Notes: generated from the letters alone by a model not told the origin. A stretch of DNA of 64,000 nucleotides from Cruorifilaria tuberocauda (GCA_013365365.1 JABVXU010000056.1:124001-188000), one strand, 5' to 3'. Counted from the first letter of the stretch, positions 24,873-40,271 are shown. A program made the numbers and translations.

Positions 24873-26409
24873 TTTTTGAGGAAAATAGAATGGCGTAAGA
24901 TGTCATTTTATAATTTATATAATTATTTCAACTGTTCATTCGAAATTCAATATGTTTGAAAATGTTTCAGAAAAAAAAGATATCATTTGTCAGATGAGAA
25001 GTGCAGCTTGATTGCTTGCTGATAAAAATAGAAAGATTAATTGATTAATTGAAAAGTTATACAATTTGGAGGAGTGAAGTGAAGAGGAATGAGAAGCTTT
25101 TTAGATTAGAATTATAAAACAGAAATAATATCAGTATAGAATAGAAATTATGGTTATAATTTACATCAAATTAAATATTAATTGTTATTCAGGTATGACA
25201 AAATGTTACTGTAATTGAAATTTAAAATGAAATAATCGATAAAATCATAATAGAGCTCGCAATCATTAAATCTGTTACTGCTTCAATAATTATTACAACA
25301 ATTACAATAAGCATTACAGAAATAATGATGAAGTTTTATTGTATCAGTTAATTGTTGATTTAGTGAAAAAAATTGCTGATTTTGATCAATTCGGTCGGTT
25401 TCGAATTGATTAAATCTATATTTGTCATGGATTACTAATTGAGCAACTACTCATTTAAATTATTATATATTATCAGATTTTAAGGATGACAGCTATGAAT
25501 TTATTTCCGATAATATCTCGGAATATGGCTGCCTGTGAATATTTATTTCAATTTAGTTAATTGAATTTTGAATTAATTCAAATTGGATTCATTGAAATAT
25601 GATTAATTGGTATGAAAAATTTCATACTTCTTCCTTTTATCATTTCATACTTATTCCTTATTCCTTTTATCAACGTTATGTGATAATCAGTTCATCACAA
25701 TAAGTTATTTTCTCATAATAAATACTCAATTTGAAATGTTTTGAGAAAGAAGAAAGGAAGACTTATTATATCTTATCAGCAATGAACTAATGATAAATAA
25801 ATCAATTAAATCACTTATTAATAGTTAATTATACTTAATACTGAAATAGTATTCTGTTAAATTTCTTACAATAATCGTTTAATATCAGACGTTTGGAGTA
25901 CTGTAAAAATTTACTTAATCTTTCAAGTAATTTCTACTTTCATTAAATTTATAATTATTTGTGTTATTGCTATTATTTCTTTTCTTTTTCATTTTAGGAT
26001 AAAATATTCATTAAGTTTGAATTATTTCAAGATAACATCTCTCTTTCATTTAATACTGCTTTTTAGGCTTTTCATTTTTTTTTCAATTTTTATTTTCAAA
26101 ATTACATACAGAGATAGGTACCAGGAAGTACCTTTTTTTCTTATTCTTTGAAAGTTATAAAAAATTTTGTTGTTCTTTTGTTTGTCTCAAACAAATTCTC
26201 TTCTTTCTGTTCACTTTTCTTTTTATTATATTGAAAATTTTCTCTTTACAAAAATCTCTCATCATCTTTATCATACCTTTATCATCCTTTACTTGTTTTT
26301 AGCTTTCAAGAAAATTACCTAATATCTTACACCAAATGAGTACATATTTTTCATCACGAAAATCTTTCTCAAATAATTACATAATTATTAGTTAACCTCC
26401 TTCTTTTCC

Positions 26410-26413
<4 letters not shown>

Positions 26414-26440
<27 letters not shown>
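26414..26440 (+). repeat. CT microsatellite
   Basis: Perfect CT repeat, about 13 units. Confidence 0.92.
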
Positions 26441-27555
26441 TGTAATTTTTGCACAGAATAATTGTAAATTTAGTTAGGCAAAAAAAAGAATAATTCCTAC
26501 GAAATGTAAAAAGTTTAAATCTAATCATTTTTGATTTAGAACAAACTTTGAAATGAGTGGGAGGAAATCAGGGAGAAGAAATACGTGAATGCGTGAATAA
26601 CCGGAAGTTTTTTATTTCACGTAAACGTGTATTCAATAATTCCGTTATTTCAGCTAATGGCTAAAAAAGAAAATAAATCCATTTATCATTTCTTTTTCTG
26701 ATATTCATTCTATTACCTTTTAACTTATATTTCTTTCCTCTTCAAAAATAAAAAGGAAATAAAAGGAATGAATTTAAGAAAGCAAAATTATTACTTCTAT
26801 TTGGCCAAATAATATCTTTTCATTTATTCATTCTTAAATTTATAATTTTGCAATGCCTTTTGCTAGTAGTAAGAAACTTTATAGTGAAATAATATTTTGC
26901 AGATGAATTGTGAATTGTTCAATTTGAATTGTCAGCTTATGTAGTTCGAAATTGAGTACTTAATTTACAGGACTCAAATTTCAGTATTTAACAGCAAAGT
27001 TTAGATTAAGTCAAGAAAGAAAACAATTTCGTTTTATCTGTTATATTTCAAGAAATGCTGTATGCGAAGAAATTTTATCTAAAATTTTTTTCGGATAGAA
27101 AAAAAATTTCAGGAAAAAAATTATTGATAAGATCGAATAGGCCGTTAATTATGGCCAAATGATCAATATTTGCAAAATTCATTACCATTTTTCTTCCTAT
27201 CTCAATTATTATCGTTTCTTAAAGTACAAAATTACTTTCAATATAATTTTAAATTAAAAGTGGCAATCTAAAAAACTTTAAATTTAATTATTAAAAAAAC
27301 AAATTTTCCACGCTATCATATTAACATGAACAATTATTCCTAAACTTTCATAATGACAAGAAAAGGAGAAAGAACAAAAGTGAAGAAGAAAATAATTTGA
27401 AAATTAAAAAGTTTATTTGTACTTTTAAGTTTTCTCTTTTTTCTCCTCCATACTTATTTCATCCAACAAATGCCGAATTAATTCATACTCAATTATTACC
27501 ATTTCAATGCTACTCTATCATTCTTTCATTCATTACTGATATCAATGGTTTATGA

Positions 27556-27833
27556 TAGCAAAAATAACAATAATAATAATAATAATAATAAGCAGTAATA
27601 GTAGTTATATAATAACAGTAATAGTAGTTATATGATAATAATGATAAAAAATAATAAGCAATAATAACACATGGTTATTATATTAATAATAATAGTAATA
27701 AAAAAATAACAACAATAACAATAATAGTAATAATAACAATAACAGCAGTAATAACAATGGTTATTATTATATTTATAATAATACTAAGTAATGGCAATAA
27801 CGGTATAGTAATGAATAATTATTATTAATAACG

Positions 27834-27864
<31 letters not shown>

Positions 27865-27985
27865 ATAATTAATATTAATAAATATGCTAATATTAAATGA
27901 CAACCATCTATAATGTCATGTCAAAAATAGTGCTGAATGATAATAATGATAGTGATGATGATAACAAATGACATTGATGATGATA
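27556..27985 (+). repeat. Long imperfect TAA/ACA/TGA trinucleotide array
   Basis: About 430 bases dominated by AAT, AAC, AGT and GAT triplets, grading from TAA-rich to GATAAT-rich. Stop codons occur throughout every forward frame that matters; non-coding. Confidence 0.9.
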
Positions 27986-29282
27986 ACTGGGATACTTTTG
28001 AGTTTAAAAGAAGGATAAAGGAGGAGGAAAAAAAAGTGAAATAAGATGAAATGTGAGGGTGAAAGAGGGAGCAACACCTGTTATCTATTCTATCAGTCTT
28101 AACTTTCCATCAATAACTTTAACCTTCGTCTTCTTCCTCATTCTATGATACGCTATTTTATCACTGATAAACTCTTTTTCAAAGAAAGTAATAAAAAAAC
28201 AATGTATATGAAAGTGAAAAACTACGCTATCAGATTTCCTTTTTAATTGTTTCTGTCTTTAATATTATCATTTCCAATAAACTTATAACACTTGCTTTTT
28301 TCATGGCTTTTATCAAATATTTATTCGCATGTGATTGCTAAATTTCTTTCGCACTCATACATTTCGTTGTGGTATTATTCATTTTTATGATTTCTTTAAG
28401 ATTGTTGAAATCATGATATTATCATAAATCTCAATCCATCTCAAACAGAAATCATGAAATATCCCTCAATTTCCTTTCTCTTTTTAGCCTTTTGATTATT
28501 CAAAATTACATTTTTTTTTCTGCTTGTTAATTGCATTTATTAATTTCTTTTTTCGTTGTATTCAAAAATTTAAATCATTCCATTGGCAATTTTAATTCAT
28601 CCATAATTTTAAGATTTCATTTCATTCCATTAGCTAACTGCTTAATTAAGTAATATGAGTTTTTAACTAAAAAGCCAGATGGAAAAATTTTCTCCTTTGT
28701 TCTTTTTAATAATACAGCAGAAAATTACTGCTAAAATAAAATAGAGTGAAAGAATTGTATAAAGTGGAGAAGTTTATAAGCTAATTCGGAAAATCGTTCC
28801 GTCGAGCGATCTATGAAAACAATTAGAGTATCAGTAGGAACAATTATCTTGTACTTACACTTAATTAACAAAATTAATTAACTTTTCCTATAAAATCAGT
28901 TAATCAGTGAAAACAGAATTATTCTCATTTTCAATTTTAAATTTCATTTGTTTCTTTTTTTTCTTGGAAATGAATTTTGATGGACAATAATTATAATTGA
29001 TGTGAGAGTAAATGAAACATTGAGAAAATGATGAAATTTGATGAAATTTTGATGATTCTTGGAAAAGTGTTATTTGGTTGGAAAACAAGTTCTCTTCATC
29101 AGCCACAATTCATTTCAACCTGAACAACAACAACGCTTCAGCAGTAATTTATTATTGTTCGTTTCTTGTACTGTCGATATAACACAATAAACCAGCAAGT
29201 GAAACGAAAATGATTAAAAAAAAATGATTTATATTAAAAGAAAAATTCATTCTGTGCATGGATTGATTATTAGATAAATCCA

Positions 29283-29416
29283 TATTTTTGATTGAATCCG
29301 GAATTTCCATTCTCTCTCTCTCCCTTTCTTTCCCTATCTCAAATTGTACAACTAAAATTCTATTTTTGATTGAATCCGGAATTTCCATTCTTTCTCTCTC
29401 TCTCTCTCTCTCTCCC
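29283..29416 (+). repeat. 78-base local duplication ending in CT tracts
   Basis: The segment beginning TATTTTTGATTGAATCCGG at 29283 recurs at 29361, identical for about 31 bases, and each copy runs into a CT microsatellite. The CT tracts may have driven the duplication. Confidence 0.9.
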
Positions 29417-29975
29417 TCCTTCACTCGTTCTCTTCCTTTTTCTTCTCTAAAAATTATCTATATTTTATTGTCATTATTGTCAATTTTGAATATTTCAAAA
29501 ATTTTGTCTAATTTTTTCGGAATAAAAATATTTAGGAAGTGTGAAGGATAAGTATAAGGTTTAAATTGAAAGATACCAACGTTTTGATTTTATTGAAAAA
29601 TTATAAAAATTAAAGCAAAGTGAAGAGAAGTATGAAAAAAGAGAGAACGAATAGAAATATTATTTTTTTGTTTTTTGCTTAGCGAATAAAATTAAAGAAA
29701 AAAGAAACGAAGACGAGAAGATAATTAACATTACTTGTAATCATTAAATGGATAAGTAAAAAATGAAAAAAATTAATTAGGAAATTAATTAACTTGTAAT
29801 GTATTAAATTTCCAACTATACTTTCAATGATAAGTAATCAATGATAAGAGTAATCTCTGGTATGAATTGTTTATATATGTTATCAAAAGGTAAAAATGAA
29901 TGATAAAGAGATTAAAAAGTATTTTGCGATATACAATAATATTATTTTAATGCAATCTATTGCTAAATCATTTCT

Positions 29976-29992
29976 ATCTCTCTCTCTCTCTC
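29976..29992 (+). repeat. Short CT microsatellite
   Basis: About eight CT units. Confidence 0.8.
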
Positions 29993-30139
29993 TTTTTTAT
30001 TCTTTTAAAAGAGTAAACTTAACTTTTATTGTTAAACGGAAAAGCTTGAACATTTAAGCCACTCATGTTGCTTTATTATCTAATACACATTTTTAAACAT
30101 TTCGGTAATTACGTTTGCAGTTCTCACTTCCTTTTTCTT

Positions 30140-30141
<2 letters not shown>

Positions 30142-30177
<36 letters not shown>
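30142..30177 (+). repeat. CT microsatellite
   Basis: Perfect CT repeat, about 18 units. Confidence 0.92.
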
Positions 30178-30179
<2 letters not shown>

Positions 30180-33100
30180 AAAGCACATTAGCATTTATGG
30201 AAAATTATTAGCATCGTAATATTGAAAACTTATATTTCTTCCATACATTTTTATGCCAATCTCTTTGTATACGAACATTATTTCTTTATTTAAATTATTA
30301 GAAAGTTTTAAGCTTGAAGCGTTTTCTAATCAAAAATTTTAATTTAATTAGAGATTCATTTACGTGAGCAAATAAAAAATAAATAAAAATACGTGCATAT
30401 TCTTCTAAAATCTAACATTCTCATGAATTAATCATTTATTACACCAAAATTTTTAATTTTAATAAAATTCTTTTTAGAGAATTTTTCAAAAATAATTTTT
30501 AAAATTAAAGATTATTAATCAGTTTAATTTTCATATTACAATTATATCACTGCGATAATAATTATATTGTCGTTATATTATCACTCAGTATTATACGATT
30601 TTTTTCCATTTCACTGCACATCACTCTGCAAAAATTACTCTTTCAAACTTTTTCTAAATCAATTCAATCGATATTAAGCATTACATTATAATACTAATTA
30701 TTGCAATTATCAGAATATCATCATACTAATTATTGTCAATAACTTACTTTCACTTATCGACAACAAATTCAATTAGCCATCATTATTATTGTTATTATTG
30801 TTGTTGCTATTGTTTTTATTGTGAATGATAATAATGATTGTTGATTAATATTATTTATTGCTTTCAGTAATATTTCAACTAGCAAAGGGAAAAGCTTGGA
30901 GTAGTGATTTTATCACTGATCGTTGTTCGTTGACACATTTCTGCTGATTTTTTGCATTTGAAATGAGAGTAAAGTTTTGTCAATAACTGTAACCTTTTTA
31001 AAATTTCTCCATTTCCTTTTTTTTTTGGCCAATTATTTCACTTTAAATTCTATCGTTTATAAATTTGAAATTGTTCATTTCCGCTTTTTTTTTTAAATCT
31101 TTATTTTCAAATTATTTTATTTGAATAACATTTGTTGATTCAGTAATCTATTTTTTCCATATTTATCCGATAATTATTTTGGTTGAATTTATTCTTCGAT
31201 AGTTAATTGTAGCATACATTATCAAATATGGCCAAAGTATTATTAGCCAAGAAGTTTATAATGTAAGCTATGAATTTAGTTTTTATCCACCAGTCGAATA
31301 TTTTTATTTTTCAATTTTAAGAATTAATTTGAAAAAATTTGTAACTTTTTTCATCTAAGTAAGTTTTTTTTCCGATTTTTTGTTTTTGTTTTAAGAAATT
31401 TAAATTTAGTAACTGATCGCAGCAAACAGTTTAACTGAAAAAATGCAGGAAATATGGGAGAATTATTTTTTTCATCTCTTTTTTCAATTATTTTTTCCAA
31501 ATTTGTTTCAAAGTAATTATAAATTTAAAAATTAATAAAAAGAGGTAATTGCTTAGGAAAAAATGAAAACTTTTGAACATCAGAAACCTTAAATTGCACC
31601 AAAAATAAATGAAATAGCTGCCTATGAAAGTGGTTTTGTTTTTAAAAAATAGTTTTGAGATTTGGATGAAGCAGCACGTCACTTAATCACATTTTAATTT
31701 AACTAAGCTAAGCTTAGTTTATTTATCTGTAATTAATTCATGTTTTTCAATTCGCTTTTGCCTGAAAATAAGAGGTGAAAGAAGAAAAAATAGAAAGAGA
31801 GAGAGGAGGTAAATTAATTTTAGCAAACTAACAGCTATAATCATCAAGTAAACAAGATAAATATTCATTTTATTAAATATTAATAAAAATATCCATTGAT
31901 AATTTACAGCAAAGTAATCTTATTTATCATTTGAATGATGATAAAAAGATACGAGAATTATGATGAATTATATGCGAAAGTTGAGATTTGTCGATAAATC
32001 ATTCATTAGCAGTTGTTGAATTTTGAAATCTGTTAGATGACATTATGAGTAATTCAATTCGAATATGATTTCCGAATTCATTAATAGCCTTTATTCATCA
32101 ATTGAACTAAATTTATGCCACAAATCTTTTATGAGTGTTAAAATTAGCACTATTCTCTCATCTGTTTTTTTTTCTCCGAAACAAGCAGCAGCATATTACA
32201 ACATTTTTAGTGCAATTAGTGGAAGATGCTTGTATGGCTGCTAAGTCTACGATGCTTATGCTTAGAAGATCTATGGTGCTTCCTGAAAACTTGGATTAGC
32301 ATTTTCAATAATCTTTAAGAAGTAATGATTAGACTAATGCATTTCTGTTTGTTTATATCATCACGCAATATTCAGCTTTAAGCTCAATTGTCATGGCAAT
32401 ATAACTACGATGATTGATTGAATGAATATGAAGATTAGATTGTTTTTCAAGTGGAAACTTTTGGTGTATTTCGATTTAAACACTCGACGAACTGATTAAC
32501 GATTATTATCAACTTTAAATAGGTGGTTATTATCATACAACATATTGCATATGGAATATTTTGTTTTGCTCATTAGATTAAAACAATACAAATATATAAT
32601 AATCGAATAAATATGACTATTCGAATGGAAAAAGTTATCCAAATTTATCTTTTGTTAATTAATTAATTCTATTAACGTTACCTATTGATTAGAATCTACT
32701 TCTTTTTTTAAATGTAAAATCAACGGATAGAAATGCAGAAAGATGATTTAACTATTAAAGTACTTTAATCGAAATTCATTTCTTCTATCCACAAGTATTC
32801 ATATGATTTTAAATTAATTTTCGTTCACTAAATCAACACTTAATTTCGTATTTCTACAATAGATCAATTAATTATGTTTAATAGTACTATCAGATAACTA
32901 TAATGAACTGGAATAATGATAAGATTTTTCAACTAAGTAACACTGGATAAACTAAAAAAAATAATACCAACAAAAAAAGGAAGAATTTTTCTCTTCTTAT
33001 TTCAAGTTATAGTTACTGTTGGATCAAATATTAAATGCTTTAAAGAAGAAAATAGGAAAAGCGGATCATTCAATTCAAAAATAATATGACATATGTCAAA

Positions 33101-36100
33101 TGAAAATGTTTTAAAATCAATAAACAATTCTAAAAATGAAATAAAATATTGAAATGAAATATTTATTTATATTTATTCTAAAATGAATTAGTTAGCAGCT
33201 ATTTGTCGATCTATTTTGAATGAATTTGCATTGATTTCTGCTCACACACTGCTATTTCAATAATGCTTTAAGAATATTTTATTGAAGGAATTTTATTATT
33301 ATAACAATCTTTACGAATGCTAAAATTATTACCCCAAATTGCTTAGTTTGCTTAGCTATCTTTTTCCCTCGCATTTTCTTCCCTCTTTTTTCATCAATTT
33401 TTAATTTTCATTCAAAGATATTAATGTTGTTAATTGTATGGAAAATTTTCTTCTTGTTAACAAAACAAAATTCCAGGTCATATTCAATTTCACTTCAGTA
33501 AATATATAATAAATGAAGTAGTATAGTAAATGAAATTTAATGCTGCTTTTACATTTTTATTTCATATCAAATAGTGAATTAATTTATTAAAATTCAAAAT
33601 CATTGAGAATTTTTTTTCTTAACTTGAAATTAAAATAATTTATGTATTTTTTATATTTTTCTGAAATTCAACATTTCCCAGTCATTTTTCTCATTTCCTT
33701 TTCTCTCTCTCTCTCTCTCTCTTTCTTTTTGAACTCAGTCTTTTTTTACTTTAATTGCTGAAAATTTCTCTCCGTAATTGTAATAATTTAGCAAGTTTAC
33801 ATAATAGCACCCATTTTTCGCTGTTGTCATACCAATTCTTCTCCAAAAAATACTTTCCTCCATTTTCTATAAAGTTGAAAATGAAAATGTGACAGTTGAG
33901 GAGAATGAGGGAAGTGAAAAAAAAGGAATTCAAGCTTCTATGCCATAAAATTAAACATTTTCAATATTAATAGCACGCAAGAAAGAAAAAAAGCAAATAC
34001 CATAGGTATAAATGAATATTAGAAGATTTAATCGGTAAGTAATATTTGCAGAGACGATGATAACAATTAAACAACGACATTTAGCTTACTTCGACAAGCT
34101 TTTTCGATGGCAATTTCAATTGTTTCATTTATGAAATATGGAATATGTCAAGTCTATTAGGAATAGGCAAGGGTATTATCGAACTAAATTTCATCCATAG
34201 CAACAAATTTTCATCTTTCTCTTTCGTCATTTTAATTTAATTTCATTTCGTTTCTTTCTACATTTCGGTTCATTTTTATCCATCTTTTTCAAGCATATTT
34301 TTATAACTCGAATATTTGAAAATTCTTTTAGAAATAGTAGTAACTTTTTACTTAAATAAATGAAGTAATTGCATGTGGTGTGAGAAAAGAAAAAGTTTAT
34401 TTCTATAAAATAAACTTTTTTGCCAATTAATTTCATTTCCACTTCCTCTTCACTTAATATTTTTCAATGAATTTTTCATTAAATTATTCATCACATTTAT
34501 TTTTTAAGTATTTGATATTGGCATAAAATGAATTATGTATGCACGAATGAATGGGAAATAAATTAAAATTTGGATTGAAAAAAAACTTTATAGTGAGTAA
34601 AAAGGTATTTTAAGTAAGAAGCTATATTTTAAACGTAAAAATATAAATTTTCTTTCCATTTATTAATCAGTAATTTTAATTTCTAAAATCTTCATTTACA
34701 TGTATTCCGAAAGTACAATATGCTAATTAGCTTGATGGTAATGATAGCAAAACATTATCCGTTCATTAGTTGTCTTTAGAAAAAAATTTTTTTCACATCT
34801 CAAATTCCTTGTAAAATTTCCCGAAATTTCAAGCCTTTGGCGATAAACCACCGCAGCATTCTTTTTTTCATCAAATGTCAACAAAGGTAAGTGAATGTAA
34901 AATGTGATTGTTCCAGGTTGTATCGGCCAAAAAAAAAATGAATTAGAAAGGTAATAATGAAACCAGAATTTCGGATAGTAGGGAGGAAATAGAGAATGAG
35001 TTGAAAAATATAAGGCAATTTCAATATCCAATGATTTTTTCCTTTTCTGTCTCTCTCTCTCTCTCTCTTTCAAATTTACCTCTGAAACTTGATAATTTAG
35101 TTAAATTTTACTTTTGAAAATTTCCTTCCTTATTTTTAGTAAGTAAATGGAGAAATGTAATTTTCCGAATAAATTCAAAATGAAAATTTTCATCAAATTT
35201 TTTAAGAATTTATATTTTTTGTCATCATGATGAATAATTTATTTTCATCAGTTGTTCAATTTATCATCAAAAATGGAAAGAAAAAATGTTATTTTAGATA
35301 TTATTTTTGCTAATAATTAATTAAAAATTGAAAAGAATAAGACGAGAAATTATTAAATTTCATTTTACTTAAAAATTACAGTTAATACATGCAGGTAGCT
35401 AAATTAGATATGAAGGAGTTAAATGAAGTGAGAAAATAGAAGAGGAAGGTAAAGTGTGTCAAATGACGGAAAAAAGAGAAGGAGAAGTAGAGGTAAAGAG
35501 AAGAGATCAAAGTGCAAATGGAAAGCAATGAAAATTTCTTGAAGGACAATGGGAAAATTAGGAAATGAAAAGTTTTTTTGACTTTTTTTCAGCTGGATAC
35601 GAAATGAAATCGAAGATAGTTTAAGAGAAGTGGAAATTGAAAAGCAGGGAAAGAAAGAGAGAGAAAGAGAGAGAGAATGAAGAAAAAGAACGGGAAATGA
35701 ACGACCTGTGTGCGAATACAGTCTGGAGCAGAAAAATTTATTTCAGCCCCGATCATTTTACCTGTCTTCCTACAGGTATGTTCTGCTGTTGTCTGTCATA
35801 TCATATCATACATTTACAGATTTGATCATTAATTAAATAGTTAACTGATTTAACGAATGAAAGGAATAAATGATTAAAATAGATAGTATTGTAGTGAGTT
35901 AAACTATTTGAAATTTAAATCTAAATTCCATTTTTTTCAAAAAAAGAAAATTTAACTTTAATTTATAAATGGAAATTGTTTGAATATATATTTTATATTT
36001 TATAGCGTTAAAAATTCCTCTATTATTTTCATATGATGAAATTTAATTTGTTTAAATTATTTCAGAATATGTAATCTTTTAGTTATCTATCCATTTGTTT

Positions 36101-36585
36101 ATCGCCTCTTTAGCTTTTTTCTTTTCTTGAAATATTCTTTGAAACTTTCAAATTTTCACTTTTTCTTCATTTTCATTATTCGTTTATGTTGATTGAAAGG
36201 TGTATGCATGTATTATTTGACAATTGTTTTCCTCAAAATGCGCAGACTGTCTCATCTGATACCGCCACATGATACATCATTACTATATTATTTGCATGCA
36301 AACAATTCAGTAACGAATGAAAGAGATTATTTGAAAAAGTCTATTTGTTAGTTGTTAATCAATGTTACTTTAGCATGAATTGCTATAAAACTTTCGTCTT
36401 TTCTAAATGCTTCCATTCTGTTATTATTTGTTTAATGCAAACCAATTATTTACTTATAAATTAAGTAAATAAAATGATTGTATAACTAGGTAAAAGAATT
36501 ATTGACTAGAAAAAAAGAAAACATTTAAAAGTATTCGTTAATGATTTTTCCTTATTGTCACTACCATTATCATCACTCAATCAAC
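30178..36585. other. Intergenic AT-rich DNA
   Basis: No gene seen on either strand. It contains ATT-rich triplets near 30780-30860 and short CT or GA runs at 33702-33722, 35048-35070 and 35645-35677. The longest minus-strand frame (34723-35073) starts inside the CT tract and has no recognisable features. Confidence 0.6.
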
Positions 36586-36586
36586 A

Positions 36587-36682
36587 ACAATATCATTATT
36601 CAAACAATAACAACAATATCATCATTATCATTATTATTGTCATCCTTATCACTTATCATCATTACAAACAACAATAATAAGA
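36587..36682 (+). repeat. Imperfect ATC/AAC trinucleotide repeat
   Basis: Triplet-rich sequence of ATT, ATC and AAC units, non-coding. Confidence 0.8.
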
Positions 36683-37130
36683 TAGATGGAAAAGTTTACC
36701 GTATTAGGAATGACAGTTAACAAAAATGGTACTGTTATGTTGGAATGATTAGTTGAATTCCTTTGGTAATTCGTTCACATTATCGATGCTATTATAATTG
36801 ATGATTAATCGTGAAAACATGTTTATTATGTGTGGTATCATCTCTCTTGAATGTTACCTTTCCCTCCTCCACTCTTTTTCCAGGTATCCTTTTATTGTTA
36901 CTATTGCTTACCGCTACCTGCTACTTGTTACCTGTTGTTACCTTCCCGTTACCTCCCCGCTATTTACCACAACTCGCCATCCGATATTTTTCTTCCTCTT
37001 CCTCTCCCTACTACTACTACTGCTCTTCGAACTTTACAAACAACTGCTACTTGGCTGCTTCTCATCCATTCCTCTTACTATGGCCAATTCTTTCTTTACT
37101 GCACTATTTCTCTCTTCCATGGTGTCAAAC

Positions 37131-37202
37131 GTCACACACACACGCACGCACGCACACATACACGCATATAAGCGTACACGCACACACACACATACACAAA
37201 CG
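37131..37202 (+). repeat. CA-rich microsatellite
   Basis: CACACACGCACGCACGCACAC-like tract interrupted by TACA and AGCG units; a shorter CA run follows at 37291-37310. The frames at 36798-37226 come from this tract and an adjoining CCT/TTCCT-rich pyrimidine region. Confidence 0.9.
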
Positions 37203-40196
37203 CTCAATCCAACAAACATGATGTAAATCCAAATCCACCTCTTCCTCATTTCCTTCTAATAAAATTTTCCATCTTATTAATAAGTTATACCTACACACAC
37301 GCACACATACAATACTTTAACTACAGCGCTTTCTCTTATCATTATTAGCTAGACAGTGTTATGATTGTTAGGTATCTAACATCTTTTCCACTTATTCTCT
37401 TCTAATTAACTTACTTTTTGTCTTATAATTCTGACCACAAACATTAACTTATTGTAGCAATAGGACGGTATAATGTGGAATTTCATCAATCAGATTGTAT
37501 TATATGGTCAAGTTAATAATATTGAGTTAAATAATACCGTAATAGATGATAAGTATCGTTTCGAATTCATTTGTTTAGGAAATTATTCCTTTCTTTCAGC
37601 AATTAATTAATTAGAAAACTGAAATCATTTTCAAATGATATATGATGAAACTATGTTTTTTATTTTTTTCGCTATGAAAGCGATGCAAATTTAATTGAAA
37701 TTTCAATAATAATATAATAATTAAAATCGATAATCATATCATAAATGATATATTATTAAACATTATGTATTAAATGGGATATGTAGAGAAAAAACAGTTC
37801 AAAAATGGTCGGAACCAAATGGTCAATATTTTAGATGAATTATGTACTTGATAGTTATTTTGCATAACAATCATCGTTTAGTCATTAATGGTTAATTATA
37901 GCTTTATTTCATTAACATTTATTGGTTTATCAAACAGCAGCTTACCCTTTTTTATCTTTTATCATTTTATCACTTTTCCATCTTCATTAATTACTAAAAA
38001 TATATCTCAGAGAGTTAATCCATTCTTTTTATACTTATATATTTACTATATAGATGAAAATTTAAAGGGAATGATTATTGAACCCAAAAACAACTTTACA
38101 ACAACTTTTGAAAGTTGCAATCATTCTTACGTAACACTGATTTGATGATCAAAAATATTTCAGTTTTATCTTTTTATTTTCATTTCTCTGATGTCATTTG
38201 TAGCTTGTTATTTTTCTTAAATTTTACATCATTCGAGAATAAGTCTTACTCGAGATCGATCATTCATACTTCAAAGCATAAATCTTATTCAGAACTAATC
38301 ATTTTCATTTGAATGGAAAAATTAAATTTTCTGAGAAGTTAAAAAAAAAAAGTTGAGAAAAAGAATCAAAGACATCGGTATAAAATAATTACTTATATCA
38401 AATTAAGCTCAAGGCAAACATTCTAAGCATACGAGATGTATTAGAGTTTTCTCCAGTCAAAAAGAATCGATATCATTTCACTAACTTATTTATTTGATTA
38501 TTTCCGTTTCTATCACTCTAGCAATCGAATAAATCAATCATTTCACACATAATATAATGATATTACCTCTCTACCTATAATTACTAAACTTTTTCCGCTT
38601 GATAAGATATGAAAATGCTATTCGTGTTCATTTTCATTCCTCACTAAACAACTAAATTCATTGGAGATGATGAAAGATTAGGCTAATTGAATAGCCTGAA
38701 ATAGGCATTCAGTGAAGTTAGATCGTCTCACATTGTTGATGGTTCGGTAATCAATAAAAAATAAATCAAATTGAATGATTATTTAATCAAAGCTATTCTA
38801 GTTAGTAGCATGAAAGAATTATCTATCGGATTTTTTAAATTGATAAGGCTAAAACAGAAAATATGTTAAAGAGTTAGATTTTCTCATATTATGGATAAAC
38901 AATTAATAATCAATAGAACTTAATGGATGAGATTAATTCATTACTTAATTAATCCTAATATTATATATAATAATGATAGCATTCATTCGTCATTCATATT
39001 TTTCATCCTCTTTACTTATTGCTCGTCATTGTTTTTTATTTTCGTTGAAAACATTTTCATTTTCGTGAAATAAGTAGAATTAATTTTAATTCAAACAATA
39101 TATCGATCACCAGTGCAGGTATGCTTCAGAATATTACTTGCATTGAATAACATTTACATAGTTCTACCGATAACACGTTCTCGTCAATCAAGTTTCATAA
39201 TTAAAAATTTGTAATTTAATTACAAAATGTCATAGGGAAAATTTTAGTAGTAAATGAAAAAGAACTGACTTATTGTGCTTTTAAAAATCTTGTACACTTT
39301 GACCTATCTATGAATTTATGGTACCTTTTCCCATTACAAAAGATGATAGAACATACAACAACTCTCATCTCCTCTCTCTCTCTCTCTCTCTCTCCATCTC
39401 TTTCTCTCTCTTTCTCGAATTCGATGTCAATTTTCCCAAGGTCACAAAGACTGTATCATAATGGTAGTAAGCGGCCCATCTACATATCCTCCAAAAATAT
39501 ATTCTCTCTCCGCACTCTCTCCCTCGTCATCTATCGGTATGATCAAATATTTCATTTTCCAGACAAATAAAATAAATCAATGACCTGGGAGATTTAATAT
39601 CAGTACTGATAAATTTTCTTCCAGTTTAAACAATCAGGTAAGATTATCAGCTATCCATTCCTTATTCTTCTCCTTAGACAGTTATTAAATGTATCTTTCC
39701 ATCTTTAAACAGATATCTTTATGAAGATTAAAAGCTTTATTCTATATGCTCATTGTCAAATTCTATTTGTTTAAATAGAAATTTTGCTTAAAAGCTTTTC
39801 TTCATATATTCCATTTCTAATCTTCCAATTCTAACCTTCTTTCTTCGCTAATTGAATTAATTATATTTATTCGATCGATAATCTAACTAGGATAATTCTA
39901 ACGTTTAAACTAGTGAAATCGATTTAACTAAATATTTCTATAACTTATACATTATGATGTGATGCAGCAAGTTGGTCAACCGTCTAAGAAATAATTCTAT
40001 ACATATAACGCTTAAAATTACATCAATCAATAGATCGATTAAATTCAATTTGAATTATTTTAACTTTAATACCAGTAAGAAAGACGTAACACTGCGTCAA
40101 CTTAGATTTACCAAAGTTTGTATTGCAAACATAGTAACAAGTATGAGACGTGGGAATAAATTGCGATCGATTTATATTAGGAAGGAAAGAAGAGAG

Positions 40197-40271
40197 TGGA
40201 GTTAAGGAGGAGAAGAGAGGAAGAAGGAGGAGAAAGAGGAGAAGGAGGAGGGAGAGGAGGAAGGAAGTAAG
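40197..40271 (+). repeat. GGA/GAA purine tract
   Basis: About 75 bases of almost uninterrupted purines on the plus strand, mostly GGA, GAA and GAG triplets. Confidence 0.9.

Noticed and set aside
29152..29424. Minus-strand frame with Arg/Glu repeats
   Set aside because: The repeat is the CT tract read in reverse; the two similar halves are the 78-base duplication.
34723..35073. 116-codon minus-strand frame
   Set aside because: Starts inside a CT microsatellite and shows no domain, signal or splice support.
36798..37249. Several overlapping frames of up to 142 codons
   Set aside because: All three forward frames are open because of pyrimidine-rich and CA repeat sequence; none resembles a protein family.
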